Source: Olsenella profusa DSM 13989 (GTDB lineage: Bacteria; Actinomycetota; Coriobacteriia; Coriobacteriales; Atopobiaceae). From it: a stretch of 64,000 bases of DNA. Position 1 is the stretch's first letter. Each line of letters opens with the position of its first letter. The position numbers and the translations under genes are program-made. Positions 29,203 through 38,795 of the stretch are shown one piece after another. The DNA lies in the NCBI RefSeq assembly GCF_030811115.1, contig NZ_JAUSQK010000001.1, positions 1,984,001 to 2,048,000 on the forward strand, given 5' to 3'. A model generated the notes under the pieces. That model searched no databases, had not been told where the DNA came from, and was given only the letters and a program-made list of their open reading frames with translations.

Positions 29203-30483
29203 GTGAAGTTAGAGTTGGGAAGGATACACGTCGAAGACGTGGTCTTCGCAGACAAGTCAAGGATTGACGCGGGTGTGCTGTACGTCTCGAAGGATGAGCT
29301 TACGCCTATCGTGCTTTCGGACGAGCACCTTGAGGCCGTCGAGTTCGACATAGCAAAGCCCGGCGAGTCCGTGCGCGTCACTCCCGTAAAGGACGTCATC
29401 GAGCCTCGCGTCAAGGTCGAAGGTTCCGGTGGTATCTTCCCTGGGGTCATCGCAAAGGTCGACACCGTGGGAAGTGGCAAGACCTACGCCCTCAAGGGCA
29501 TGGCGGTCGTGACGGCAGGCCCCATCGTAGGATTCCAGGAGGGCGTCATCGACATGAGCGGCCCTGGTGCCGACTACACACCGTTCTCCAAGACGCTCAA
29601 CCTGGTCATGGTCTGCCAGCCGGTCAAGAACATCGAGCGGCACGAGTACGAGCAGGCAGTGCGCTTTGCCGGCCTCAGGGTGGCCACCTTCATCGGTGAG
29701 CTTGCGCGCGAGCTCACGCCCGACGAGACCGAGACCTACGAGACGCCCGACATCGTGGAGGGCATGAAGGCCTACCCGGATCTCCCACGCGTCGGCTACG
29801 TCCAGATGCTCCAGAGCCAGGGTCTCCTCCACGACACCTACGTCTATGGGGTGGACGCCAAGAAGGTCCTTCCCACCATGCTGTATCCCACCGAGGTCAT
29901 GGATGGTGCCATCGTCTCGGGCAACTGCGTGAGCGCGTGCGACAAGAACCCCACCTATGTCCACGAGAACAACGGCGTCGTGGAGGAGCTTTACAAGCAG
30001 CACGGCAAGACCATCAACTTCGTGTGCCAGATCGTCACGAACGAGAACGTCTACCTTGCCGACAAGGAGCGCTCGTCCAACCAGACCGCCAAACTGTGCC
30101 ACATGCTGGGCCTGGATGGTGTGGTCATCTCGCAGGAGGGCTTCGGCAATCCCGACACCGACCTCATCATGAACTGCAAGAAGATCGAGGCCGAGGGCAT
30201 CAAGACCGTCATCATCACCGACGAGTACGCAGGCCGCGACGGCAAGTCACAGTCCCTTGCCGACGCCGACCCGGCGGCTGACGCCGTGGTGACGGGCGGA
30301 AACGCCAACGAGGTGATCGTCCTGCCAAAGATGGACAAGGTCATCGGGACCCTCGCTTACATCAACAAGATCGCCGGCGCCTCGGAGAGCACGCTGCGCG
30401 AGGATGGGAGCCTTGAGGTCGAACTACAGGTCATCACCGGCGCAACCAACGAGACGGGCTTCGGCTACCTGAGCGCCCGATAG
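29203..30483 (+). CDS. grdE: Glycine reductase component B alpha/beta proprotein
   Basis: A 426-residue proprotein of the glycine-specific protein B. The sequence VSGNCVSACDKNPTYVHENN places Cys242 at the expected cleavage site, where the chain splits and the new N-terminus becomes a pyruvoyl group that binds glycine as a Schiff base. The GTG at 29203 follows an excellent AAAGGAGGAGG and gives MKLELGRIHVEDVVFADKSR. It precedes grdB by nine bases. It is clearly paralogous to the gene at 13879, which lacks this Cys. Confidence 0.93.
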   Translation: MKLELGRIHVEDVVFADKSRIDAGVLYVSKDELTPIVLSDEHLEAVEFDIAKPGESVRVTPVKDVIEPRVKVEGSGGIFPGVIAKVDTVGSGKTYALKGMAVVTAGPIVGFQEGVIDMSGPGADYTPFSKTLNLVMVCQPVKNIERHEYEQAVRFAGLRVATFIGELARELTPDETETYETPDIVEGMKAYPDLPRVGYVQMLQSQGLLHDTYVYGVDAKKVLPTMLYPTEVMDGAIVSGNCVSACDKNPTYVHENNGVVEELYKQHGKTINFVCQIVTNENVYLADKERSSNQTAKLCHMLGLDGVVISQEGFGNPDTDLIMNCKKIEAEGIKTVIITDEYAGRDGKSQSLADADPAADAVVTGGNANEVIVLPKMDKVIGTLAYINKIAGASESTLREDGSLEVELQVITGATNETGFGYLSAR

Positions 30484-30492
30484 GAGGTAGGC

Positions 30493-31806
30493 ATGGCAAA
30501 GTTGAGGATAGTTCACTACATCAACCAGTTCTTTGCCCAGATTGGCGGTGAGGAGAAGGCTGACTACCCCCTGGAATACCGCGATGGCAAGTACGTGGGT
30601 CCGGGACTGGCGTTCATGCAGGCATGGGGTAACGAGGCCCAGATCGTCGGCACCATCGTATGTGGCGACAGCTACTTCGGCGAGAACATCGACAAGGCGA
30701 CGTCCGAGGTCGTGGAGATCGTCAGAAAGGCCAAGCCCGACCTGTTTCTGGCTGGTCCCGGCTTCAATGCCGGACGCTACGGCGTAGCCTGCGCCACGGC
30801 CTGCGCCGCCGTCGAAGAGCGGCTGGGCATCCCCACGCTCACGGGCCTCTACGTGGAGAACCCTGGCGTCGACATGTTCCGCGACAAGATCTACATCGTC
30901 TCTACCAAGAATAGTGCCGCCGGCATGCGCGGCGCCGTCAAGGTCATGGCGCCGCTCGCGCTCAAGCTTGCCCGTCACGAGAGGATCGGCGCCTCGGTGG
31001 AGGAGGGCTACATCCCCCGCGGGCAACGCGTCAACTTCTTCGAGAGAGAGCGTGGCGCAAGGCGCGCTGTCGACATGCTCATCAAGAAGCTGGGCGGGCG
31101 TCCGTTCGTCACGGAGTATCCCATGCCCTCCTTTGACAGGGTGAATCCTGTCTCTCCCGTCACGGACCTCTCGCACACAAAGGTGGCCCTCGTGACCTCG
31201 GGTGGCATCGTGCCCAAGGGCAACCCCGACCACATCGAGAGCTCAAACGCCTCCCACTTTGGTGAATACGATATCACGGGCGTCATGGACCTCACGTCCG
31301 ATGCCTATGAGACCGCCCACGGCGGATACGATCCGGTCTGCGCCAACGAGGACGCCGACCGCGTCTTGCCTGTCGACGTCATGCGCGACCTCGAGCGCGA
31401 GGGGGTCATCGGCTCTCTTCACAACAAGTTCTACACTACGGTCGGTAACGGCACCGCCGTCGCATCCGCAAAGAAGTTTGGTGGGGAGATAGCCCAGAGG
31501 CTCAAGGAGGACGGTGTCCAGGCCGTCATACTCACCAGCACTTGAGGCACCTGCACTCGTTGCGGCGCAACGATGGTCAAGGAAATCGAGCGTGCGGGCT
31601 TCCCCGTGGCTCATATGTGCACGGTCACGCCAATCTCGATGACGGTTGGGGCAAATCGCATCGTCCCGACGATTGCGATTCCCCATCCTTTGGGCGACCC
31701 CTCCCTGGATGCCGACGACGAGAAGAAGCTCCGTCGCGAGCTCGTCGAGAAGGCCCTGGGGGCGCTTGGGACCCCCATCGACAAGCAGACGATCTTCGAG
31801 GACTAA
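30493..31806 (+). CDS. grdB: Glycine reductase component B gamma subunit, selenoprotein GrdB, Sec351
   Basis: A 437-residue selenoprotein. The TGA at 31543-31545 (codon 351) lies in TST-U-GTCTRCGATMVKEIER, the family UxxCxxC active site, and the same frame continues 87 codons to TAA at 31806 with conserved GANRIVPTIAIPHPLGDPS. Protein B activates glycine and passes a carboxymethyl group to Sec44 of GrdA. It starts at an ATG behind TAGGAGGTAGG and is paralogous to the gene at 15238. Conceptual translation stopping at the TGA would lose the catalytic residue. Confidence 0.94.
31547..31568 (+). promoter_or_regulatory. Candidate SECIS hairpin in grdB
   Basis: Same layout as at 16301-16322: outer arms GCACC/GGCGC (one A-C mismatch), bulged T, inner GCA/TGC and CTCGT loop, beginning two bases after the TGA. 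Confidence 0.5.
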
Positions 31807-31816
31807 CAGGGCCTAC

Positions 31817-31849
31817 GGGCGGCGCATCGGACAGCCTGGTGCACCGCCC
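31817..31849 (+). terminator. Hairpin after grdB
   Basis: GGGCGG (31817-31822) pairs with CCGCCC (31844-31849), with GCA/TGC inside. There is no T run, so it may only attenuate reading into the transporter gene. Confidence 0.4.
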
Positions 31850-31934
31850 GCAAGCTCTGGGCTGACCCTGACGCGTGCCCCCAAAGCTCAGCCATGTCCT
31901 GGCATGGGAGGCACAGACCTAGGAAGGAACCCAC

Positions 31935-33299
31935 ATGGATGCACTTAACAGCACGGTGCTTCAGATTTCCGATGTGATCTGGAACGGCCTTCTGCTCTGG
32001 CTGCTTGTCGGAACGGGCGTCTTCTACTCCATCCGCACCAGGTTCGTCCAGGTGCGGCGCTTTGGGGCCTCCATGAAGAGGGCGTTTGGCGACCTCAACC
32101 TCCACGGCGAGAAGGCGGGAAGCGAGGGCATGAGCTCGTTCCAGGCGCTTGCGACGGCCATTGCCGCCCAGGTGGGGACTGGCAACATAGCGGGATGCGC
32201 CACGGCGCTCGTCTCCGGCGGCCCAGGCGCCATCTTCTGGATGTGGATTGCCGCGTTCTTTGGCATGGCGACGATCTTTGGTGAGGCGGTCCTCGCACAA
32301 AGGACCAAGACGCGCGATGCCAGCGGAAGCGTCATCGGCGGACCGGTCTATTACATAGAGAAGGCCTTCAAGGGCGGGTTCGGAAAGTTCCTTGCGACGT
32401 TCTTTGCGGTGGCCATCATCCTTGCTCTTGGCTTCATGGGCAACATGGTTCAGTCCAACTCCATCAGCGCGGCGTTCAACTCCGCGCTCGACGTCCCCAC
32501 GTGGATCGTGGGCGTCATCGTGGCCGCCATCGCCGCGTTCATCTTCGTCGGCGGCATCGGCCGCATCGCGTCGTTCACCGAGAAGGCAGTCCCCCTCATG
32601 GCGGGACTCTACATTCTGGGTTGCGTCGTGGTCCTGGCCCTCAACTGGCAGGCCCTGCCCGGTGCCTTTGGTTCCATATTCGTCTGTGCCTTTGACCCCC
32701 AGGCCGCCGGCGGTGCCGTTGCGGGCATCACGGTTCGCCAGGCCATCCGCTACGGCGTCGCACGCGGCCTCTTCTCCAACGAGGCCGGCATGGGCTCCAC
32801 CCCTCACTCGCACGCCATCGCAAAGGTTGACAGGCCACAAGACCAGGGCGAGGTCGCCATGGTCGGCGTGTTCATCGACACCTTCGTGGTCCTTACCCTC
32901 ACGGCGCTTGTCATCCTGTCGTCCGGCGTACTCGACTCCATGATCGCAAGCGGCGTGACTGGCGTCGCCGTGGCGCAGGGCGCCTTCGACAACACCTTCG
33001 GGAGCTTTGGCAACATCTTCATTGCGGTGTGCCTCTTCTTCTTTGCCTTCTCGACGATCATCGGCTGGTACTTCTTCGGCGAGCAGAACATCAGGTGGCT
33101 GTTTGGTAACAAGATGGTCAAGATCTATGCCGCCATCGTCACCGTCCTCATCTTTGTGGGCTCGCTGCTCAAGGTTGAGCTGGTGTGGAACCTCGCGGAC
33201 CTCTTCAATGGCCTCATGGTCTTCCCCAACCTCCTGGCCCTGCTTGCGCTTTCGGGAATCGTGACGAAGATCGCCCACGACAGGGACGCAAAGCCGTAG
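31935..33299 (+). CDS. Alanine/glycine:cation symporter (AGCS family)
   Basis: A 454-residue membrane protein that imports glycine or alanine with Na+ or H+. Family features are TRFVQVRRFGASMKRAF, ALATAIAAQVGTGNIAGCAT (the signature with GTGNIAG) and GVARGLFSNEAGMGS. About eleven helices are visible. It lies between grdB and grdA, so it should supply glycine to the reductase. Any Na+ coupling would link uptake to the V-ATPase nearby. Confidence 0.92.
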   Translation: MDALNSTVLQISDVIWNGLLLWLLVGTGVFYSIRTRFVQVRRFGASMKRAFGDLNLHGEKAGSEGMSSFQALATAIAAQVGTGNIAGCATALVSGGPGAIFWMWIAAFFGMATIFGEAVLAQRTKTRDASGSVIGGPVYYIEKAFKGGFGKFLATFFAVAIILALGFMGNMVQSNSISAAFNSALDVPTWIVGVIVAAIAAFIFVGGIGRIASFTEKAVPLMAGLYILGCVVVLALNWQALPGAFGSIFVCAFDPQAAGGAVAGITVRQAIRYGVARGLFSNEAGMGSTPHSHAIAKVDRPQDQGEVAMVGVFIDTFVVLTLTALVILSSGVLDSMIASGVTGVAVAQGAFDNTFGSFGNIFIAVCLFFFAFSTIIGWYFFGEQNIRWLFGNKMVKIYAAIVTVLIFVGSLLKVELVWNLADLFNGLMVFPNLLALLALSGIVTKIAHDRDAKP

Positions 33300-33348
33300 T
33301 ACCGTTCGCCGCCAATCATGTTTCTTGAGCCGGTGGCAAAAGGTTTTA

Positions 33349-33360
33349 TAATCGCGATAG
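33349..33360. promoter_or_regulatory. Near-palindromic operator upstream of grdA
   Basis: TAATCGCGATAG matches 10 of 12 bases of the palindrome at 3055 and 13754. It is about 220 bases upstream of grdA, beside a possible -10 element TAGAAT (33374-33379). The remaining 33300-33582 holds no gene. Confidence 0.4.
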
Positions 33361-33582
33361 GTATTTTTTGGGATAGAATGTGCGCAAAGCAGAGGAGGGG
33401 GAGTTTTCGCAGGTTTTTTGGTGCATGGGGCGCATGAGACAACGGGACGGACACATGTGCCAGAGGACTGCGATTTGTGTCCAAGATGGGCAGGTTCTCC
33501 GCTCAGTTTGGGCTCTAGCCGGTCTGCCTGGGCTGGCTTAGGCATAGTTAACAGCAGGCTTGGTCTATGAGAGGAGGAAAAG

Positions 33583-34062
33583 ATGGGCAAACTCGATGGT
33601 AAGAAGGTCGTTGTCATTGGCGATCGCGATGGCGTTCCCGGCGAGGCAATTTCTGCCTGCGCCGAGACCGCTGGTGGCGAGATTGTGTTTTCCTCGACGG
33701 AGTGCTTCGTTTGAACTTCCGCTGGCGCAATGGATCTTGAGAACCAGAAGAGGGTCAAGGAGTTCGCAGAGAAGTACGGTCCCGAGAACGTTGTCGTTCT
33801 CGTTGGTGCCGCAGATGGCGAAGCTGCCGGACTCGCCGCAGAGACGGTTGAGAATGGCGACCCCACGTTCGCAGGTCCATTGACGGGAGTCCAGTTGGGA
33901 CTCGCTTGCTACCACGTGGTTGAGCCGAACGTCAAGGCATGGTTTGACGCCGATGTCTACGACGAACAGGTCTCCATGATGGAGATGGTCCTCGATGTTG
34001 ACGATATCGTCAGCGAGATGACCGACATTCGCTCTGAGTTCTGCAAGTATCCTCTGGATTAA
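33583..34062 (+). CDS. grdA: Glycine/sarcosine/betaine reductase component A, selenoprotein GrdA, Sec44
   Basis: A 159-residue selenoprotein that carries the carboxymethyl group between protein B and protein C. The TGA at 33712-33714 is codon 44, in the invariant [16 protein letters not shown] context, with Cys41 and Sec44 as the redox pair; codon 44 is where the family places Sec. The remaining frame runs to TAA at 34062. It begins behind GAGGAGGAAAAG. There is only one grdA in the window, so it probably serves both component-B systems. A strong hairpin follows. Confidence 0.94.
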
Positions 34063-34096
34063 GCAGGGATGGGCGTGTGCTTGTCATCCGAGGTCT

Positions 34097-34129
34097 GAGG
34101 GGGGTGGCGGTGCGTGCCGCCGCCCCCTC
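34097..34129 (+). terminator. Hairpin between grdA and grdC
   Basis: GAGGGGG with TGGCGG pairs with CCGCC and CCCCCTC in a long GC-rich stem. It lacks a clean T run; probably partial termination that leaves grdA more abundant than grdCD. Confidence 0.55.
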
Positions 34130-34277
34130 GTATTAGGTGTTTCAGGCTCCCCAGGGCTCGCACGACGCGGGGGCCTTTGCACGTTTGGCACGACGGTTCT
34201 GTTCGCATTGGAAGTCAAGTCCTGAGTCTCGCGTGCGGGCATGGGGCCCACGGCGGGAGAGGGGAGCGGAGGAGTAG

Positions 34278-35825
34278 ATGAAGAGCGTCATCAAGGGAGT
34301 GAGCTATGTCTTGGCCCACACGCCTGGCATGGTTGTCCACAACGGCACCACGCAGACGACCGAGCGTGTGGTCAACCCGGAGAGCGAGTATCTCAAGGAG
34401 CTGCCCAGCCACCTGCGATCCTTCGAGGACAACCTGAGTTACTGGCCCAATCAGGTCTACATCGGCAACAAGAACCCCAAGGAGCTCGAAGGCGTCGAGT
34501 TCCCCTACTATGACAAGCGCTGCGACGTCACGGACCGCTACGGCAAGTACGGCCAGATGATGCCCGAGGCCGAGTTCTATCTCCTCATGCAGTCCGTGGA
34601 CATGTTTGACCTCATCGAGCTCGACCGCGACTTCGTTGCCGCCCACAAGGACGAGCTCGCTGCCAACCAGGTCATCGACGAGGGCGTCATGAGGCGCGTC
34701 AAGGAGGGCGTCGAGCTCTCCAAGGTCCAGGAGATCGTGGGCAACGGCGAGGGCGAGGGCCTCTACATCGATGACACGCTCGTCGGCTGCGTGAGGCGCG
34801 CCCACGACATCGACAACAACCTCTCCGCCGAGTACATGCTCGAGAACCTCGCCACCAAGGCCAGCGATGTCCTCGCCATGCTCACCGCCATCAAGAACGC
34901 CGGCATCTCCAAGGATGACGTCGAGTACGTCATCGACTGCTGCGAGGAGGCCTGCGGCGACGAGAACCAGCGCGGCGGCGGCAACTTCGCCAAGGCCGCG
35001 GCCGAGATCTGCGAGTTCAACAACGCCACCGGCTCCGACGCCCGTGGCTTCTGCGCTGGTCCCACCCACGCCATGATCGAGGCTGCCGCCCTCGTTGCCT
35101 CCGGTGCCTACAGGACCGTCATGGTCTCCGCCGGTGGCTGCACCGCCAAGCTCGGCATGAACGGCAAGGCACACGTCGAGAAGGGCCTGCCCATCCTCGA
35201 GGACATGCTCGGTGGCTTTGCGGTCGTCCTCACCCAGGACGATGGCGTGAGCCCCTACATCGACCTCGAGCACCTCGGCCGCCACACCGTGGGCACCGGC
35301 TCCGCCCCCCAGAGCGTCATGCAGTCCCTGGTCTACGACCCCCTGGATGCTGCCGGCCTCTCCGTCACGGACGTGGACAAGTACGCGCCCGAGATGCAGA
35401 ACCCCGACATCACCAAGGCTGGTGGCGCGGGTGACGTGCCCCTGGCCAACTACAAGATGATCGCGGCCCTGGGCGTCAAGAAGCAGCAGCTCGAGCGCAA
35501 GGACATCCCCAGCTTTGCCACCGACCACGGCTTCATCGGCTGGGCCCCCACGCAGGGCCACATCCCCTCCGGCGTGCCTGCCATCGGCGTCGCCCGCGAC
35601 GAGATCATGGCCGGCAACTGGAAGCGCCTCATGCTCATCGGCAAGGGCTCGCTGTTCCTCGGTCGCCTGACCAACCTCTTCGATGGCGTCTCCTACATGA
35701 TCTGTGCCAACGACGGCCAGGCCGAGGAGAGCGGTGCCGTCTCCGAGGACGAGGTCAAGCAGCTCGTCGCGAAGGCCATGAAGGACTTCGCCGCCCAGCT
35801 CATGGCCGCCTCCGATGCTGAGTAG
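34278..35825 (+). CDS. grdC: Glycine reductase component C beta subunit
   Basis: A 515-residue subunit of protein C, which turns the GrdA-bound carboxymethyl-selenoether into acetyl phosphate. The N-terminus SVIKGVSYVLAHTPGMVVHN and the acyl-transferase-like stretch with FCAGPTHAMIEAAALVASGA are typical, and FVAAHKDELAANQVID lies between. It is FabH-like in part. grdD follows after eight bases. Confidence 0.93.
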   Translation: MKSVIKGVSYVLAHTPGMVVHNGTTQTTERVVNPESEYLKELPSHLRSFEDNLSYWPNQVYIGNKNPKELEGVEFPYYDKRCDVTDRYGKYGQMMPEAEFYLLMQSVDMFDLIELDRDFVAAHKDELAANQVIDEGVMRRVKEGVELSKVQEIVGNGEGEGLYIDDTLVGCVRRAHDIDNNLSAEYMLENLATKASDVLAMLTAIKNAGISKDDVEYVIDCCEEACGDENQRGGGNFAKAAAEICEFNNATGSDARGFCAGPTHAMIEAAALVASGAYRTVMVSAGGCTAKLGMNGKAHVEKGLPILEDMLGGFAVVLTQDDGVSPYIDLEHLGRHTVGTGSAPQSVMQSLVYDPLDAAGLSVTDVDKYAPEMQNPDITKAGGAGDVPLANYKMIAALGVKKQQLERKDIPSFATDHGFIGWAPTQGHIPSGVPAIGVARDEIMAGNWKRLMLIGKGSLFLGRLTNLFDGVSYMICANDGQAEESGAVSEDEVKQLVAKAMKDFAAQLMAASDAE

Positions 35826-35833
35826 GTGATCAG

Positions 35834-36985
35834 ATGAGCAAGCTTGAGAAGCAGGTCGCCGAGGCCTTCCTCGAGATGGCCAATGGCCTCGAGAGCGGCC
35901 AGTTCGGCAAGAGGCCAAAGATCGCCCTGACCGGCATGGGCAGCGAGCACGGCGAAGAGAACGCCATGGCCGCCGCCGTCGAGGCCGCGGGCAAGGGCGT
36001 GGACGTGTACTACATCGGGAGCCTCGAGCACGAGGGCGTCACCACCGTGCACGTGGCCAACGACGACGAGGGCCACGAGAAGATGGACGAGCTGCTCGCC
36101 TCTGGCGAGGTGGATGGTGGCGTCACCATGCACTACCCGTTCCCCATCGGCGTGTCCACCGTCGGCCGTGTCGTGACCCCGGGCTTCGGCAAGGAGATGT
36201 TCGTGGCCAACACCACAGGCACCTCGAGCGCCGACCGCATCGAGGGCATGATCCTCAACGCCATCGCCGGCATCGCGACCGCCAAGGCGACCGGCATCGA
36301 GGATCCCACCGTGGGCATCCTCAACGTGGACGGTGCCCGCCAGACCGAGATGGCGCTCAAGGAGCTCCGGGACGGGGGCTATGGCATCACCTTCGCCGAG
36401 TCCTCCCGCGCCGACGGCGGTGCCGTGATGCGCGGCAACGACGTCCTGCGTGGTACCCCCGACATCATGGTGACGGACTCTCTCACGGGCAACGTCCTCA
36501 ACAAGATGATCTCCGCCTTCACGACAGGTGGCTCGTTCGAGTCCACGGGCTATGGCTATGGCCCGGGCATCGGCCGCGGCTACGACAAGCTCGTGATGAT
36601 CGTCTCGCGTGCATCCGGTGCCCCCGTTCTCGCCAACGCCCTGGTCTTCGCCGCGCAGCTCGTGCGCAACAAGGTCTTCAGCGTGGTGGCAAAGGAGTTC
36701 GAGGCGGCTGACAAGGCGGGCCTCAACGACATCCTTGCCAAGCGCCGCGAGGCCGCCAAGCCCAAGGCCGAGGAAGAGGAGGTCAAGGCCCCCGAGAAGG
36801 AGCCCTGCGGCGCCTCCATCCTGGGCGTCGAGGTCATGGATCTCGAGGATGCCGTCAAGGTCCTCTGGAAGAACGGCATCTATGCCGAGAGCGGCATGGG
36901 CTGCACCGGTCCGGTGGTCATGATGGCCGAGGCCAACCACGACAAGGCCTATGACCTGCTGAAGCAGGCGGGCTACGTGGGCTAG
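35834..36985 (+). CDS. grdD: Glycine reductase component C alpha subunit
   Basis: A 383-residue subunit, related to phosphate acyltransferases, that completes protein C and yields acetyl phosphate. It has ALTGMGSEHGEENAM near the start, a substrate-site stretch GRQTEMALKE-like (ARQTEMALKELRDGGYG), and a C-terminal SGMGCTGPVVM with a Cys at about residue 357 that fits the essential cysteine reported for GrdD. The ATG follows GAGTAGGTGATC. A GC-rich hairpin ends the cluster. Confidence 0.93.
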   Translation: MSKLEKQVAEAFLEMANGLESGQFGKRPKIALTGMGSEHGEENAMAAAVEAAGKGVDVYYIGSLEHEGVTTVHVANDDEGHEKMDELLASGEVDGGVTMHYPFPIGVSTVGRVVTPGFGKEMFVANTTGTSSADRIEGMILNAIAGIATAKATGIEDPTVGILNVDGARQTEMALKELRDGGYGITFAESSRADGGAVMRGNDVLRGTPDIMVTDSLTGNVLNKMISAFTTGGSFESTGYGYGPGIGRGYDKLVMIVSRASGAPVLANALVFAAQLVRNKVFSVVAKEFEAADKAGLNDILAKRREAAKPKAEEEEVKAPEKEPCGASILGVEVMDLEDAVKVLWKNGIYAESGMGCTGPVVMMAEANHDKAYDLLKQAGYVG

Positions 36986-37008
36986 GCTCACCGTATCGCA
37001 GTTCGCTT

Positions 37009-37042
37009 GGAGCCCCCGTCATCACTCGATGGCGGGGGCTCC
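37009..37042. terminator. Hairpin after grdD
   Basis: GGAGCCCCCG (37009-37018) pairs perfectly with CGGGGGCTCC (37033-37042). No long T run follows, but the stem is strong and lies just past the stop. Confidence 0.65.
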
Positions 37043-37064
37043 CTCTGTCCGTTGGTGACCAGAG

Positions 37065-37096
37065 GCGCCGCTTTCGGATGCCTCCAGGAGCGGCGC
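37065..37096 (-). terminator. Hairpin after the minus-strand selenium genes
   Basis: GCGCCGCT (37065-37072) and AGCGGCGC (37089-37096) form a perfect stem about 30 bases beyond the end of the minus-strand DUF3343 gene. Confidence 0.5.
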
Positions 37097-37125
37097 TCGT
37101 GGGTCCTTGCGGGGGCTGGGCCTTG

Positions 37126-37368
37126 CTAGTCCTCGCGGGCGAAGACCTTGCGGTAGCCCTCCTCTTCCTCCTCGAAGATGCCCTCCACCTCCTCGGGCAT
37201 GGTGGGCACGGGACAGGGCCTCTCCCCCTCATAGCGCACGCAGGTGCCACAGCTGCTGCTGAGCGCCCGAGGGACGGGGCCCATCCTCGCCGACCACCCA
37301 GCCTTCTGGCACAGGCCATGAAAGCGGATTGCCCCGAAGTGGGAGTAGAAGAGGGCGACGTAGCGCAT
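37126..37368 (-). CDS. DUF3343 protein, putative Se/S carrier-like
   Basis: An 80-residue protein: RYVALFYSHFGAIRFHGLCQ opens it, and the family pattern MGPVPRALSSSCGTCVRYEG follows, with two close cysteines. Such proteins are encoded beside Sec genes and are suspected of binding selenium or sulfur; no reaction is proven. It has a run of acidic residues near its end. It is the last gene of a minus-strand trio with the TusA-like and YedE genes. Confidence 0.75.
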   Translation of the reverse strand: MRYVALFYSHFGAIRFHGLCQKAGWSARMGPVPRALSSSCGTCVRYEGERPCPVPTMPEEVEGIFEEEEEGYRKVFARED

Positions 37369-37373
37369 GGGCG

Positions 37374-37580
37374 CTACTTGGTGAGGGTGAGGGTGGTCGA
37401 GCCGTCCTCCTCGGTGGCCTCGACCGCATAGCCCTGGCTCGTGGCGAAGCGTGTCACGTTCTCCTTGGCCGCCACGGCATCGACCAGGACGGTGAGCTGG
37501 GCGGGGGAGGACTTGAGGGCGTTCCTCGTGAGGACGACGGGCTCGGGGCAGGACAGGCCGCGTGCATCGATGACATCCAT
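37374..37580 (-). CDS. TusA/SirA-like sulfurtransferase (selenium-associated)
   Basis: A 68-residue protein with the family core DARGLSCPEPVVLTRNALK, whose Cys in CPEP would carry a persulfide or perselenide. It starts at the minus-strand ATG at 37580, four bases after yedE, and ends five bases before the DUF3343 gene. In this context it probably relays selenium from import or desulfurases toward SelD, which is an inference. Confidence 0.82.
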   Translation of the reverse strand: MDVIDARGLSCPEPVVLTRNALKSSPAQLTVLVDAVAAKENVTRFATSQGYAVEATEEDGSTTLTLTK

Positions 37581-37584
37581 GGGG

Positions 37585-38676
37585 CTACTCCTTGGCTTTG
37601 CCGTAGGTGTTCGCCACGCCGATGAGCGCGACGACGACGATTCCGATGATGACCGCCACCATGCCGTTGGGGGTGGGACCCTTGCCGCTGGCGGCGAGGC
37701 CAAAGTTGTGCGCGAAGGCGGCGCCCACGAAGAGGCCGAGGATCGCCGTGGCGCTGTCGGTGTTGCCCTCGCCGGAGAGGACGAGCTGGCGCAGAGGGCA
37801 GCCGCCGAGCAGGACGCAGGCGAAGCCGGCGAGGAACATGCCGAGGGCGTTCCAGAGACCGTCGGTGTGGGCGACGGGCTGGTCGGCAAAGCCGGGGTTG
37901 AAGAGGGGCGTTCCCGTCGCAGCGCCGATGATGAGGTTGCACACGAGGGCGCTCACGAGGATGGCCACGAAGCCGAGGATGAGCTTGGTCTCGCGGAAGA
38001 GGACGAGGTCCCTGATGCCGCCCACCATGCACAGGCGCGTACGCTGCGCGAGCGCGCCCACGACGAGGCCGGCGACGAGGCTGATGGCGATGGCGGCGTG
38101 GAGGGCACCCGGGCCCTCACCGGTCGCGGTGAAGTGGATGAAGTCGGGGGCAACCACGAGCAGGACGAGGAGGGCGATGACGGCGATCGGCAGAAGACCG
38201 CCCTCCAGCTGGGGCATCCTGTGGCTGCGTCCGAGCGAGTACCCCTTGTTGAGGAAGAACACGCCACAGAGGATGCCGCAGACGAAGCCGACGAGGCCGA
38301 GGATGGCGTTGAGGTCGCCACCTGCGAGGCGCAGGATCATGCGGAAGGGGCAGCCAAGGAACATCAGGCAGCCCACCATGGCGAAGAAGCCAAGCGCGAA
38401 CCTCGTGATGGGCGCGGAGCCGCCGCGCGGGGCGAACTCCCTGTGCGCGCAGGCCATGGCCAGGCTGCCCAGGATGAGGCCGATGATCTCGGGCCGGATG
38501 TACTGCACGGCGGCAGCCTGGTGCAGGCCCACCGCACCTGCCGTGTCGCGCAGGAAGCAGGCGATGCAGAAGCCCATGTTGCGGGGGTTCCCGAACAGGA
38601 CGAGCAGCGCCGCGATGATGCCAATCACGATGCCCGCGCCGACGATCGCATACCTCTCCCTCTTTGCCGTTTCCAC
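37585..38676 (-). CDS. yedE: YedE family selenium-associated membrane protein
   Basis: A 363-residue protein with about ten helices, related to the YeeE/YedE thiosulfate-type transporters and thought to import a selenium compound. Conserved cysteines lie in MGFCIACFLRDTAG, MFLGCPFRMILRLAGGD and LLGGCPLRQLVLSGEGNTDS; the paired GCP(F/L)R motifs are the family hallmark. It leads the minus-strand trio and is divergent from the desulfurase at 38796, with a 12-base palindrome (CTTCGATCGAAG, 38686-38697) between them. Confidence 0.88.
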   Translation of the reverse strand: METAKRERYAIVGAGIVIGIIAALLVLFGNPRNMGFCIACFLRDTAGAVGLHQAAAVQYIRPEIIGLILGSLAMACAHREFAPRGGSAPITRFALGFFAMVGCLMFLGCPFRMILRLAGGDLNAILGLVGFVCGILCGVFFLNKGYSLGRSHRMPQLEGGLLPIAVIALLVLLVVAPDFIHFTATGEGPGALHAAIAISLVAGLVVGALAQRTRLCMVGGIRDLVLFRETKLILGFVAILVSALVCNLIIGAATGTPLFNPGFADQPVAHTDGLWNALGMFLAGFACVLLGGCPLRQLVLSGEGNTDSATAILGLFVGAAFAHNFGLAASGKGPTPNGMVAVIIGIVVVALIGVANTYGKAKE

Positions 38677-38795
38677 CGTTCCCTCCTTCGATCGAAGAAT
38701 TTCAACCTTGTATCAATTCTATACCTTTATTATGGATATGATTACTTTTCGTGTCCGCAGGCGGTGAGTGGGGGAGAAGCGGGGGTGGAGTGCCC

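Noticed and set aside
31807-31934. Possible glycine riboswitch before the AGCS symporter
   Set aside because: I found only simple hairpins and none of the conserved glycine-riboswitch sequence elements.
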